From NCBI GenBank assembly GCA_964598225.1, contig CAZRBG010000024.1, positions 10,160 through 74,159 on the forward strand: 64,000 nucleotides of DNA, read 5' to 3'. Under the pieces are notes generated by a model. It did no database searches. It was not told the origin of the DNA and worked only from the letters and a program-made list of their open reading frames with translations. Position 1 is the first letter of the stretch; each line of letters starts with the position of its first letter. Positions 36,091-44,817 of this stretch are shown piece by piece. Origin of the DNA: SG8-4 sp964598225. Lineage in GTDB: Bacteria; Planctomycetota; Phycisphaerae; Sedimentisphaerales; Anaerobacaceae. The translations under genes and the position numbers were made by a program.

Positions 36091-38199
36091 TCAGTTTCTA
36101 ATTCTTGAGGATGGTGGTTTATTGCTATCCGGTTTGCTTTTGATTGCGTTTAGCAAAGCGGCGAGTGCCTGCATGCGTTGGAGGTGTATGCCTGAGATCA
36201 GGCCTTGTCTGTCCGGGGGGACGTTGAGCAGATAGTTGGCGTTTCGGTTGTTGCAGAGCTCGAGCATTTTGACGATTTCGCGGGTGTCTTTGAGATGTTC
36301 GGGGCCGTCGGTCGTGTTCCAGAACCAGGTTTTTGAGATTTTGTCGCAGACTTCAGCCGGTATGGTATTTCCCTCCGGCGGCATGCCCTGTGGCGCCCAG
36401 GGGAATTCACAGCTATAGATGTCCGATTCTTCGAGGCTGTGGGCGTTGTTGCCGATGACCAGGCACTTCGGCTGCAACGATCTGACGTGCGCCCGGACCT
36501 CCTGCCAGCGCGAGCGGGTGTATTTGTTTCTATATTGATCGATCCAGAGCAGGTCGATGGGGCCGTACTCTGTGAGCAGCTCGGTCAGTTGCTTCTTGAT
36601 GAATCCTACGTAGTCTCCCGCCGCCTCAGGGGGAAGTCCGTGAAGGTCCGGCTTGCCTTCGGGGACGGCGCTGCCGTGCCGGGGATTCGAGAAATCGCCG
36701 GGGAAGCAATAATAGAATCCGACTTTCAGCCCGCGAGCGCGAAAGGCATCGACAAACTCACGGACGATGTCGCCCCTGCCGTTCTTGTAGTTGACAAAGC
36801 GGGCGATGTCGTGCTTCGTGTGATCGCTGTCCCAGAGGCACCAGGCGCCGGTATGCTTGACGGTCAGCACGCCGTATTTCATGCCGGCCATGCAGGCGAC
36901 GTCGGCCCATTGGCGGCAATCGAGTTTTTCGGGCCTGAAAAGTGCCGGATCTTCATATCCGTTGGCCCATTCTCGATTGACGTAGGTGGCCATGTTAAAA
37001 TGCAGAAAAAGGCCGAAACGGAGCTTGAGGAAATCCTCCCGCAGAGCTGTTCTATCGATTTCAACGTCGTCGGCGGAATCGGCCTGTAGAAAGCGGACGC
37101 AGACCGGCTTTCCGACGGTGATTTTGTGGCCTGTCGGCTCAAGAACGCCGGTTTTGCGGTTTATGCTGAAGACGACGACGCTGTCGCTGCCCTGGTTGGC
37201 GACGAGGCAGAACTTGCCGGTCGGGTCGATATTGAAGTTTCGAGGCGTCTTGATGCCGGCGGTCTCATGCTCGATGAGCCTGAGCGTTCCTTTACACCGG
37301 TTGATTCGGTACACCGCGATGCTGTCGTGACCACGATTAGATCCGTAAAGGAACCTGCCGTTGGGATGAACGCGAACCTCGGCGCAAGTGTTCGAGCCGT
37401 CGAACCCATCGGGAAGCGTTGGGATGGTCTGAATTTCCGTCAAGGCGCCGGACTTCGGGTTGTAATCAAAGGCCGTGATCGTACAATGGAGTTCGTTTAT
37501 TACGTACGCGTATTTGCCGTTGGGAGCAAAGGAGAAGTGTCGCGGGCCGGCGCCGGGTTTTAGCTTTGCGAATGCCGGATTGTTGACGGTGATCGTGCCT
37601 TTCTCAACATCCAGTTTGTAGATCATGACCTTGTCCGTGCCGAGGTCGGCGACGAAGGCGAAGCGGTCGTCGGGGCTGACGTTGATCGAATGGGCGTGCG
37701 GTCCCTTCTGTCGCCTGGAATTGGGGCCGGAGCCGGTATGCTGAACGAATCCACTGGGTTCAGCCAATCTTCCATCCGGCTCGACTGGGATTACTGAAGC
37801 GCTGCCGCTGCCGTAGTTGGCTACGAGCACATTCTTGCCCGCGTGGTCTATGCTGACGTGGCACGGGCCGGAGCCGCCGGAAGGCTGCCGGTTGAGGAAT
37901 TTCAGGTTTCCGTCGTCGCGGATTGCGTAGGCGCTGACGGAGCCTGCGCCGCCGGATTCACTGACGGCGTACAGGAATTTGCCGTTAGGGTGGATTTCGA
38001 GGAATGAGGGATTTCTCGTCTCGGCGGCGAGAATCGGCTCGGAGAGTTCGCCTGTACCGAGGTCGAGTGTGCTGCGGTAGATGCCCTTGCTTGAATCGCT
38101 ACGTGTGTAAGTTCCGAAATATACCGGCAATGACCTGGCACAAGCGGCCGAGGCCGCTGCCAGAGAAACTGCTACTGTAATAAGATTCTTGATCTTCAT
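36091..38199 (-). CDS. Lactonase-propeller / GH29 alpha-L-fucosidase fusion, secreted
   Basis: A 702-residue protein with a signal peptide. Residues about 24-375 form a seven-bladed propeller of the 6-phosphogluconolactonase-like family (repeated GKFLYAVS/GRFLYGSN..NGRDSxxVY motifs). Residues about 385-690 are a GH29-type catalytic domain: RFGLFLHFNMATYVNREWAN, KYGVLTVKHTGAWCLW, GFYYCFPGDF and YGPIDLLWIDQY, where the Asp is in the nucleophile position. GGAGG stands eight bases before the start. The two activities would act in one secreted molecule, perhaps releasing and opening a fucose-type sugar or lactone. I have not met this domain order in well-studied enzymes. Confidence 0.82.
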   Translation of the reverse strand: MKIKNLITVAVSLAAASAACARSLPVYFGTYTRSDSSKGIYRSTLDLGTGELSEPILAAETRNPSFLEIHPNGKFLYAVSESGGAGSVSAYAIRDDGNLKFLNRQPSGGSGPCHVSIDHAGKNVLVANYGSGSASVIPVEPDGRLAEPSGFVQHTGSGPNSRRQKGPHAHSINVSPDDRFAFVADLGTDKVMIYKLDVEKGTITVNNPAFAKLKPGAGPRHFSFAPNGKYAYVINELHCTITAFDYNPKSGALTEIQTIPTLPDGFDGSNTCAEVRVHPNGRFLYGSNRGHDSIAVYRINRCKGTLRLIEHETAGIKTPRNFNIDPTGKFCLVANQGSDSVVVFSINRKTGVLEPTGHKITVGKPVCVRFLQADSADDVEIDRTALREDFLKLRFGLFLHFNMATYVNREWANGYEDPALFRPEKLDCRQWADVACMAGMKYGVLTVKHTGAWCLWDSDHTKHDIARFVNYKNGRGDIVREFVDAFRARGLKVGFYYCFPGDFSNPRHGSAVPEGKPDLHGLPPEAAGDYVGFIKKQLTELLTEYGPIDLLWIDQYRNKYTRSRWQEVRAHVRSLQPKCLVIGNNAHSLEESDIYSCEFPWAPQGMPPEGNTIPAEVCDKISKTWFWNTTDGPEHLKDTREIVKMLELCNNRNANYLLNVPPDRQGLISGIHLQRMQALAALLNAIKSKPDSNKPPSSRIRN

Positions 38200-38216
38200 G
38201 TAAATGCCTCCGTTAG

Positions 38217-39230
38217 TTATTCGAAAAGTTCTATATTACCGCCTGTGTGGATGAAAAGCACGTTTGAGTTCTTTTCGAAGCGGCCTTGCCGCAGGTAGTC
38301 AATCAACGCCGCGGCGGCTTTTCCGGTATAAACGTAGTCCAGGAATATCCCGAATCGGCGTGCGAACATCTCGACAGCCTCCCGGCAGCCGGGTGTTCTG
38401 GCGGCGTAACCTTCGCCTATATAGCCATCGTCAACGATTACATTCGAAGCATCGACTTCGGCGTCGATTTCGGCCGCGGTTCTCCGGGCCAGGTAGATAA
38501 CATTGTTTTCAAGCTCGGCTTGAGGTTTTGCAACGCTTATGCCGATTATCTTACCCGGCTGGCCGGAAATTGCCTGCCCGGCGACGAGCCCGGCTTGCGT
38601 GCCCGCCGAGGAGGAAGCGTGGATTATGGCGTCGAATTCCACTTCCAGCCGCGATTGATCTTCGATGATTTCGTCGAGTGCGTCTACATATCCCAGAGCG
38701 CCTCTTGGGGTCGAGCCGCCGACGGGCATGCGATAGACTTTCCTGCCCTGTGAGGTCAACTGATTCTCGATTTTCTCTGCCCGGTCGGCCCAGACATCCC
38801 AGTCCGGCGAATCGATGTGATGGCATTTGACACCGAGCAGGTGATCTACGCGGAGGTTTCCCGTTGGATTCTCAGGTTTCTCGCCGCCGAGGACGAGATG
38901 GACTTCCATGCCGCTTGAGATTCCGTAAGATGCGGCCATTCGGCAGAAATTAGACTGGTTGGCGCCGATGGCAATCAGGGTATCGCATCTCTGTTCGAGG
39001 GCCTGGGCGAGCAGGAAATCGAGCTTGCGGGTCTTGTTGCCGCCGAGGCCGAAACCCGTCAGGTCATCTCTCTTGCAGTAGACATTTACGCCGTATTCGT
39101 CTGCCAGAGCGTCCAGTTTGTGGGCCGGGGTTGGCACAAGTGAGTTCTTAAGCCTCGGAAACCGCTTGAGTTTTTCGTGGATCACTGACAAATCGGACCT
39201 TTCCGTTTTTGTTTGGGCTGCGGAATGCAT
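38217..39230 (-). CDS. ACC deaminase / D-cysteine desulfhydrase family, PLP-dependent
   Basis: A 337-residue protein if started at the ATG 39230, which fits the usual family length; the open frame continues 56 codons upstream without family similarity, and the start is uncertain. Fold-type II PLP enzyme: the lysine of GGNKTRKLDF near residue 60 carries PLP, ANQSNFCRMAA contains the substrate-binding motif, and a GTQAG loop lies near residue 200. Members deaminate 1-aminocyclopropane-carboxylate or desulfhydrate D-cysteine. The catalytic tyrosine region cannot be used to choose between them by eye. A D-cysteine or related amino acid substrate would fit the sulfur genes elsewhere in the window, but that is speculation. 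Confidence 0.83.
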   Translation of the reverse strand: MHSAAQTKTERSDLSVIHEKLKRFPRLKNSLVPTPAHKLDALADEYGVNVYCKRDDLTGFGLGGNKTRKLDFLLAQALEQRCDTLIAIGANQSNFCRMAASYGISSGMEVHLVLGGEKPENPTGNLRVDHLLGVKCHHIDSPDWDVWADRAEKIENQLTSQGRKVYRMPVGGSTPRGALGYVDALDEIIEDQSRLEVEFDAIIHASSSAGTQAGLVAGQAISGQPGKIIGISVAKPQAELENNVIYLARRTAAEIDAEVDASNVIVDDGYIGEGYAARTPGCREAVEMFARRFGIFLDYVYTGKAAAALIDYLRQGRFEKNSNVLFIHTGGNIELFE

Positions 39231-39624
39231 GCTTGTCCGGCATTTACCGCAAAAAGCTCCGCCCATCGTTGGTTTTCCCAAGACTCCGTCCCCGTCGGCG
39301 TCCGCCGAAGAGCGGTTGGCATGAGGAATCTCGCTGCCGTTAGCGAGAGCACCAGCAATTATTGATAAGAATCTATGTTTCACAGGCTCGATTCTCAAGT
39401 GAAAAAATCGTCCCGGCGGAAACGGGGGATCGGCGTTTTTGGCGAGAAAACGGCGGTCGGCAGAAATTTTTTCAAAAAAATCAAAAAAATCGCAAATTCG
39501 AAGTCTACATTCGGGGGTTGAGAAACGCCTTTATATATGAAGGTGAAGGTTTTTTGCAGCGTGCCCAAATCTTCACGAAATAACGATTGGGGTTGATAAG
39601 TTACAATGAAAGGAGTGTGCAGTT
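39231..39624. other. Intergenic region with poly-A and hairpins
   Basis: It separates the leftward PLP gene from the rightward C39-like gene. The first part (to 39398) is open in the PLP gene's frame. The rest contains CCCGGCGGAAACGGG (hairpin near 39411-39425) and A-rich stretches with TCAAAAAAATC near 39475. No RNA gene or convincing promoter was seen; AAAGGAG at 39609 is the ribosome site of the next gene. Confidence 0.5.
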
Positions 39625-41421
39625 ATGAAAATTATGAAAATCACTGTTTGGATGATAGTTGTGGCGTTCTTAGCCGGAACGGGCCGAGCGGACAGAACAC
39701 TGGAGCAAACGGAGATATCGCTGATACTCCAGAGTTTGACAGATCGGCCCATGAAAACGTGGATTTCCTCAGGGACAATCTCGGCGACGCACGACCAATA
39801 CAGGGCGCCGAAAACAACAGATTCGGCCGAAGTCAACGAAAGGGTTGACCAGGCAATCCAGGAACACGAGAAAGAAGCGGAAAACTCGGCGTTGAGCGAG
39901 GAAATCTTGCAGATGAAACTCGATGCGATCCAGTTTAACGTCTGGTACAAATGGTCCAACGAATGTACGATGAATTCGAATGAGACTGTCAAATATGACG
40001 GCAGCCGGTTTTACTGGGAGATTGACGTATCCTCTCGCACGGACTCGATAAGGCCGGGATCGGAGCTGGAGGGCAACTTCATGACGAACGAATTCGACAT
40101 GGCGGATAACGGCAGCCGGGCGTTCGTCTGGGATGGCTCGACTTACACACTCTACTCGGCGTCGAACAACTGTGCATTCGTTGATGCCGCAGGTGAGCTT
40201 CCGCGCGCCGTCAACGGGCCGCTTACCGCCGGAATTATTCCGTGGGGATATGGCCAGTATACGTACAGCAATCTGGCGAGTCTGGAATCGTCCGGAGTCG
40301 AGAAGCAGCTAAACGGCCAGACCGAGATACACCTGACACTCAACAAGTCGAACGGCACGAGACTGCTTTTTGTACTCGATGCCGATAATGATTACGCCGT
40401 GATTTCCCACTCGAACGAGGGGCTTTACAGTACCGTCTCGAAGCAATACGGCGATTATCAGTCTGTTGACGGTGTTTTGGTTCCCGGAACAATCGAGATT
40501 GATAAATACGATGCCGCCACGAACAGGCTTCTGAGCAGAGATTCGTGGTATATCACCTCCATCAGCACCGCTGCACTTTCGACCGGGGATTTCACGGTCG
40601 ATTACGAAGCAGGCGCGCAGATCGAGTACAGCTCGACCCTTGACCAAACGGCTACGTACTGTTATTCGCCGAGGCTCGATACCCAGCGTCTGCTGGCCGA
40701 GAGATTGTCATACGCCGCTTCGCAGGACAAAAAAGCCCAGAATTGCGCGACGTCTGCGTTAGGATATGCAGCTCAACTGTTGGGCAGAAACATTTCCAGG
40801 TCGCAATTAGCCGGACTTGTAGATCGTCAAAACGGTCGGACGAGCCTTGGTGCGATGAAGGAGTTTGTCAACAGTCAGGATCTTTTCTGCCGGGCGGTCA
40901 GGACCGATATACGCACCCTGCAGAGTCTGACCGATTGTCAGGCAATCCTGCACATTCCGCACAAGAATCATTTCGTGCTGCTCGGCGATATTGACAACGA
41001 GCACATCTGGACCATAGACCTTGCCGGCAGGAGATTCTGCTCCCGCGCCGATGTCGCCCATTTCGGCATGGACTGGACCGACGGCACGGCGTTGTTAGTT
41101 TCGGACAAACCCATCGAGGGGAGCCTCAACGACATCGACCACAGCACTGTCCAAAACATCACGGGCGGTTCGGGCTATACGTGCACCGAACTGTTGCAGG
41201 AAGAGTATTACGAGGACTGCGAGTATCTGGATGGTTTATGCTGGAATTGGTACATATACGAGCCGGAAAGATGGGGCTGTGAACAAGCCGAGAGCGGGAT
41301 GTGTATCGAAGACCAAAAGCTTTTCAGGGCTACCTGTCCCTGCATTGAAGACCCGGACGACCCAACCGCTTGTCAAGTAAATGGAGATTGGGACTTTAAG
41401 TATGACTTGGCCTGCTATTGA
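39625..41421 (+). CDS. Secreted C39-like cysteine peptidase with cysteine-rich tail
   Basis: A 598-residue protein with a signal peptide (VWMIVVAFLAGTGRAD). Residues about 25-350 form an unrecognised beta-rich domain. Residues about 365-490 resemble a peptidase C39 (papain-like) domain. C374 lies in QNCATSALGYAAQLLG, H449 in KNHFVLLGDI and D465 in HIWTIDLAG, giving the Cys-His-Asp order; Q372 is placed for the oxyanion hole. The last 80 residues hold nine cysteines (for example GYTC, EDC, WGC, ATCPC, ACY at the end) and many aromatic residues. Classical C39 domains cut double-glycine leaders. Here there is no ABC transporter, so it may be a secreted protease whose tail is a disulfide-rich domain or a substrate in cis. 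Confidence 0.7.
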   Translation: MKIMKITVWMIVVAFLAGTGRADRTLEQTEISLILQSLTDRPMKTWISSGTISATHDQYRAPKTTDSAEVNERVDQAIQEHEKEAENSALSEEILQMKLDAIQFNVWYKWSNECTMNSNETVKYDGSRFYWEIDVSSRTDSIRPGSELEGNFMTNEFDMADNGSRAFVWDGSTYTLYSASNNCAFVDAAGELPRAVNGPLTAGIIPWGYGQYTYSNLASLESSGVEKQLNGQTEIHLTLNKSNGTRLLFVLDADNDYAVISHSNEGLYSTVSKQYGDYQSVDGVLVPGTIEIDKYDAATNRLLSRDSWYITSISTAALSTGDFTVDYEAGAQIEYSSTLDQTATYCYSPRLDTQRLLAERLSYAASQDKKAQNCATSALGYAAQLLGRNISRSQLAGLVDRQNGRTSLGAMKEFVNSQDLFCRAVRTDIRTLQSLTDCQAILHIPHKNHFVLLGDIDNEHIWTIDLAGRRFCSRADVAHFGMDWTDGTALLVSDKPIEGSLNDIDHSTVQNITGGSGYTCTELLQEEYYEDCEYLDGLCWNWYIYEPERWGCEQAESGMCIEDQKLFRATCPCIEDPDDPTACQVNGDWDFKYDLACY

Positions 41422-41523
41422 AAAGGCCGACCGAAGCAAAAAGAGGATAGTGGGTGACCGATGAACATATCACGAGGCTTTATTTCGTTCTCGAACACAA
41501 TTCAACTTCTAAAGATTTTTTAA

Positions 41524-41552
41524 TTGAAATCTTGTTCCAAAGATGGTATAGT
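41524..41552 (+). promoter_or_regulatory. Promoter of the dockerin-like protein gene
   Basis: TTGAAA (41524-41529), a 17-base spacer and TATAGT (41547-41552), close to the sigma-70 consensus. It lies about 85 bases before the TTG start at 41639. Confidence 0.6.
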
Positions 41553-41638
41553 GACGTTCGGTTTTACAAGACGTTTATGGTTGAGTTTTTTTATCGTTCG
41601 GCGGGATACGGCTGTGTATCCTTTTCGGAGGGTGCGTT

Positions 41639-42370
41639 TTGAAAAAGTTGGCCTTACTTGCTTTGGTTTTAGGTTTCAGTTCAATCTCAATGGCAGGAGT
41701 CTCGGCGACTGTCTATCTGCCTGACGGCAACACGCCTCTCGAATGGGCCGATCCTAACGTTCCTTATGTATATCGAGACATCATGGTCGGCACGAAGCTG
41801 ACGATCATCGTCAGCTCGGACACCGACGAAAGCTGGTCCGGCGGATTGCAGGTCACCGGACCAGACGTGGGTTATGGTGTCTTATCGGCCAGGGACTACG
41901 ATGATGTCACTCGTTACTGGGAAGGCTCGGTCCTCGAAGCGGCGGGCGACGGAGCGGAAGTAAGAGTGCATGAGGACTCCTTTAACGTATCCATTGGCAT
42001 GTTCAACGGTCAGAACCCAGTGCCGGGCGATTGGTTTATCGTTGATTACAACGCAACTACTTTGGGCCTGCGAACCATTGGCCTCTATGAAAGGCGATGG
42101 GAAGCGGACGGAACCAGCGGTCCTTTCAATCCGCCGGTCCCGATAGTCGTCGAAATCTCCGAGTTGGTCTTCTCACACGTTCCGAGCCGCGACTTCAACG
42201 GAGATACGAAGGTTGACTTTACGGACTTTGCAATAATCTCCGCGTTCCGGGGTATGACGGATTGCGCCGGTCCGAACTGGTGCGAAGGAACCGATCTCGA
42301 TGCCGACGGCGACGTTGACGTTGACGACTTTATGCTGTTTTTCGATTACTGGCTTGAAATCACTCAATAG
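41639..42370 (+). CDS. Secreted protein with dockerin-like EF-hand tail
   Basis: A 243-residue protein. The start codon is TTG, supported by GGAGGG six bases upstream and a signal peptide that begins at once (KKLALLALVLGFSSISMAG). The middle is a beta-rich domain of unknown type. The C-terminus has two dockerin-like calcium loops (DFNGDTKVDFTDF and DLDADGDVDVDDF) joined by a short Cys-containing linker. Dockerin-like tails are widespread in Phycisphaerae secreted proteins. Without cohesins their role is probably calcium-dependent folding or attachment. The next such tail is at 49363-50541. Confidence 0.8.
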   Translation: MKKLALLALVLGFSSISMAGVSATVYLPDGNTPLEWADPNVPYVYRDIMVGTKLTIIVSSDTDESWSGGLQVTGPDVGYGVLSARDYDDVTRYWEGSVLEAAGDGAEVRVHEDSFNVSIGMFNGQNPVPGDWFIVDYNATTLGLRTIGLYERRWEADGTSGPFNPPVPIVVEISELVFSHVPSRDFNGDTKVDFTDFAIISAFRGMTDCAGPNWCEGTDLDADGDVDVDDFMLFFDYWLEITQ

Positions 42371-42373
42371 ACG

Positions 42374-42495
42374 GTTTGTAGTGTGCCCGTGAGGGCATTT
42401 GAAGATATTGACTATTTGTAACGGAGCGCCCGGCCCGGATGGAAGCGACCCGTCAATAGTCAATTTTTGGAACGGCTTACGGCATCACTACAAAC
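42374..42495. repeat. MITE-like element, GTTYGTAGTG ends (copy D)
   Basis: 122 bases from GTTTGTAGTG to CACTACAAAC. The hairpin next to the left end is TGCCCGTGAGGGCA. The centre contains an extra inverted repeat (ATATTGACTATT / AATAGTCAAT) not found in copies A and C, so this copy carries its own insertion. Confidence 0.8.
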
Positions 42496-42508
42496 AGCCA
42501 AGGCTTTC

Positions 42509-42603
42509 GGTGGGGCAAGCCCCACCCTACCGCCTGTCATTCCTGCGAAGGCAGGAATCTATTTGTTCGCGAGCTTCTGGATTCCTGCCTTCGCAGGAAC
42601 GAC
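42509..42603. repeat. REP palindrome plus GTCATTCCTGCG hairpin
   Basis: GGTGGGGCAAGCCCCACC (42509-42526) followed by a 68-base hairpin from GTCATTCCTGCGAAGGCAGG to CCTGCCTTCGCAGGAACGAC (42536-42603). With copy D these repeats fill nearly the whole 299-base gap before the pseudopilin gene. Confidence 0.8.
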
Positions 42604-42669
42604 AACAGAGAACGGATAACTCCACATAGTGCTTGACTCATATCGGGAAAAACCATAATATAAAGAGCT

Positions 42670-43461
42670 ATGAAACGCACAGGCTTTACGCTTATAGAGT
42701 TGCTTGTCGTGATTGCTGTGATCACCCTTCTTGTTTCTTTGTCGGTGACCGCGACACGTATTGCCAAACAACATGCCCGGGCGGTTAAATGCTCCTCGAA
42801 TATCAGACAATTGGGGCTGATGCTGTCGCTGTATGAGACCGACAATGGCACGTTCCCTCATGGATATCGTATAGCCTTCAAAAAGCCACATGGCGGTTAC
42901 GTCGGCGACCATACCTGCGACAAACCGGGATTTTGGTGGTTCCATTACGCCGAAATCTATAAGAGAAAAGATCGAAAGAAATCGGTCGCCTGCTGTCCGT
43001 CAAAACGTCTGGACAGGAAGTTTTCGAGTGAAAATGTATTGTGGGCCAATTACACTGTGAACCAGTCGGTGTGCAAAAACTATCGCACGAGCCGCCTCAG
43101 CAAGGAAGAATTCTTCGGAACGCCTCTGGGTTTGAATGCTATTCCGAGTCCGAGCCGAACCCTGCTGCTCGCCGATGGTGGTTACGCGGTCATAAACTGG
43201 CACCACGTCACGGATAAGCCGCCGGTCGAACTGGGCCCACGCATAGAGGACGCAGCTTACATCCCGGGCCTTGAGATCAATAAGGGCAAGCCCATCTGGA
43301 AGGATCAGCAACAGGACGCCATACTGGGTCGTCACCCGGGTATGACTGTAAACGCCGGATTCGTCGACGGCAGTGTCGACATAGTAAAAGCCGAGGATCT
43401 TGCTGTCAAAAAGAGTGATGACGGCTACAGAAATCGACGCCGTCTGTGGACGCCGAAATAG
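42670..43461 (+). CDS. Planctomycete-type pseudopilin
   Basis: A 263-residue protein. The prepilin leader GFTLIELLVVIAVITLLVSL gives the Gly-Phe cleavage and methylation site and the pilin helix with Glu at +5. The rest is the soluble head. Near the C-terminus HPGMTVNAGFVDGS corresponds to the planctomycete H-x9-DG processing-associated motif, here with ten residues between His and Asp-Gly. Such proteins are very numerous in planctomycetes and are thought to be exported through type II/IV-like machinery; no assembly genes occur here. It is convergent with the anti-sigma gene (six bases between stops). Confidence 0.85.
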   Translation: MKRTGFTLIELLVVIAVITLLVSLSVTATRIAKQHARAVKCSSNIRQLGLMLSLYETDNGTFPHGYRIAFKKPHGGYVGDHTCDKPGFWWFHYAEIYKRKDRKKSVACCPSKRLDRKFSSENVLWANYTVNQSVCKNYRTSRLSKEEFFGTPLGLNAIPSPSRTLLLADGGYAVINWHHVTDKPPVELGPRIEDAAYIPGLEINKGKPIWKDQQQDAILGRHPGMTVNAGFVDGSVDIVKAEDLAVKKSDDGYRNRRRLWTPK

Positions 43462-43467
43462 AGCTTT

Positions 43468-44817
43468 CTAAAAAGAAGCCTCTTCAATAGCAGTCTTCAT
43501 CATCTCGTCACTTAAATAGTCAATGTCTGTCTCAGAGTACAGGATGTATTTCCCGCCGGCGGAATCCCTACGGAAGTGCCTAATTTTCCGGGGAAGACTT
43601 GTTGCGGACACGACAAAATATCGCCATCTCTTAAATACCAGATCACCGCGTCTATTTTCCTCACTCCACAACAGGTCGTACACTTGACGGTTCTGAACCG
43701 CCGGCTCCAGACGGATATGGGCGACCCTTTTCCATTCAGCGTTTGCGGAGATTTCAGAGGTGTTCTCAAAAGGGCTCATACCGAGAGTGCCGGTAATTTT
43801 TTGTTTGATTCTTATAGAATCTCCTTCAGGTAGCGGCGATATTTTGGCTGAGGCATCGGCCGCTTCTTTCTTCCTTTTTAGATTGGCGGTTGTATCCCAT
43901 AAAACCACTTCTTGTCCGGTCTTGGTCATGTATATTCCCCGCGAGCGCGACAACCACTTTTCCTGCGGGGCGTCCGCTTTGCCGGGCGTGGAGTGCACGA
44001 CGTGAATGTTGTCGGCCCCTTGTATTGCTTTATAGATCTGCTCCGGGCCGGCTACTGCTTTGACAGGAGGGGTTTGGAGGAGAATCGCAACGCCGACCAA
44101 GATTACCGCCGCGGCGGCGAGCGATGGCTTCAAGAATCGTTTCAATTTACGGACCGAAGCGTTTTGGCGGCGTTCGGAGGATTCGGTATCCTTGCCGAGC
44201 AATTGCACTTCGAACGGCCGGGAGGCGTAGGATTTGTCCTGCCCAGCTTCGCCGTCTTCGGGTTTGCCTAATGTGAATAAGGTGGCGACGCCCGAGTCGG
44301 GTCTTTCTATCATACCTTTTACCATTGGCATAACCGCTCGAAGCTCCGGGCTTTCGGCATCGGCTTCGCAATCGCCGGCAAGGATTCTGCTTATGCGGCA
44401 CAGTTGCTCGTGGCTCAGGTCCGACTCGATCAGGGCTAAGAGCTCTTCGGAGCAGGCCTTACAATTTTCGATGTGTGTGGTTATCGGCGTTTGTATCCTT
44501 ATCTTCAGGAACGGATCGGCCATACCCGGAAGAAAGGGTTTGGCCTCGGCGCATCCGACCGGCCGGCCGGCCCATGCAAAGTGGACACTCAAAAGCTCAA
44601 TAATTGCCTTGTCCCTGCGGCTTTGTTCGTCGTCTTGCTTTTTGCCGGCCAGGATCAACGACTCTCTGAGCCGATTCACTTCGGATTGACATTTCGCGCA
44701 GGAGGCAACGTGCTCTTGTACCTCTCTCGGCACGGATCCGACGGTTTCGGCGCTTAGCAAATCATAATAGCTCAACCGGGCAGATTTACAGTTCAATCCT
44801 TTTTTGCACGTGCTCAT
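43468..44817 (-). CDS. Anti-sigma factor with two zinc-finger modules
   Basis: A 449-residue protein. Two anti-sigma zinc-binding motifs are visible: HVASCAKC (about residues 36-43) and HIENCKAC (about 115-122). A single membrane helix near residue 240 (LAAAAVILVGVAILL) is followed by a long extracytoplasmic domain of about 200 residues that resembles the sensor domain of planctomycete anti-sigma factors. The gene overlaps the sigma gene by 32 bases, so they are coupled. It should hold the ECF sigma factor inactive at the membrane until an envelope signal, acting through the outer domain, releases it. AAGGAG precedes the start. Confidence 0.83.
   Translation of the reverse strand: MSTCKKGLNCKSARLSYYDLLSAETVGSVPREVQEHVASCAKCQSEVNRLRESLILAGKKQDDEQSRRDKAIIELLSVHFAWAGRPVGCAEAKPFLPGMADPFLKIRIQTPITTHIENCKACSEELLALIESDLSHEQLCRISRILAGDCEADAESPELRAVMPMVKGMIERPDSGVATLFTLGKPEDGEAGQDKSYASRPFEVQLLGKDTESSERRQNASVRKLKRFLKPSLAAAAVILVGVAILLQTPPVKAVAGPEQIYKAIQGADNIHVVHSTPGKADAPQEKWLSRSRGIYMTKTGQEVVLWDTTANLKRKKEAADASAKISPLPEGDSIRIKQKITGTLGMSPFENTSEISANAEWKRVAHIRLEPAVQNRQVYDLLWSEENRRGDLVFKRWRYFVVSATSLPRKIRHFRRDSAGGKYILYSETDIDYLSDEMMKTAIEEASF

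Noticed and set aside
41454..41530. Short frame (about 20 codons) between the C39-like and dockerin-like genes
   Set aside because: No proper ribosome site and no conserved feature; the region is better explained as leader and promoter DNA.
42374..42495. Intrinsic terminator
   Set aside because: The hairpins are part of the GTTYGTAGTG element and are not followed by a T-run.
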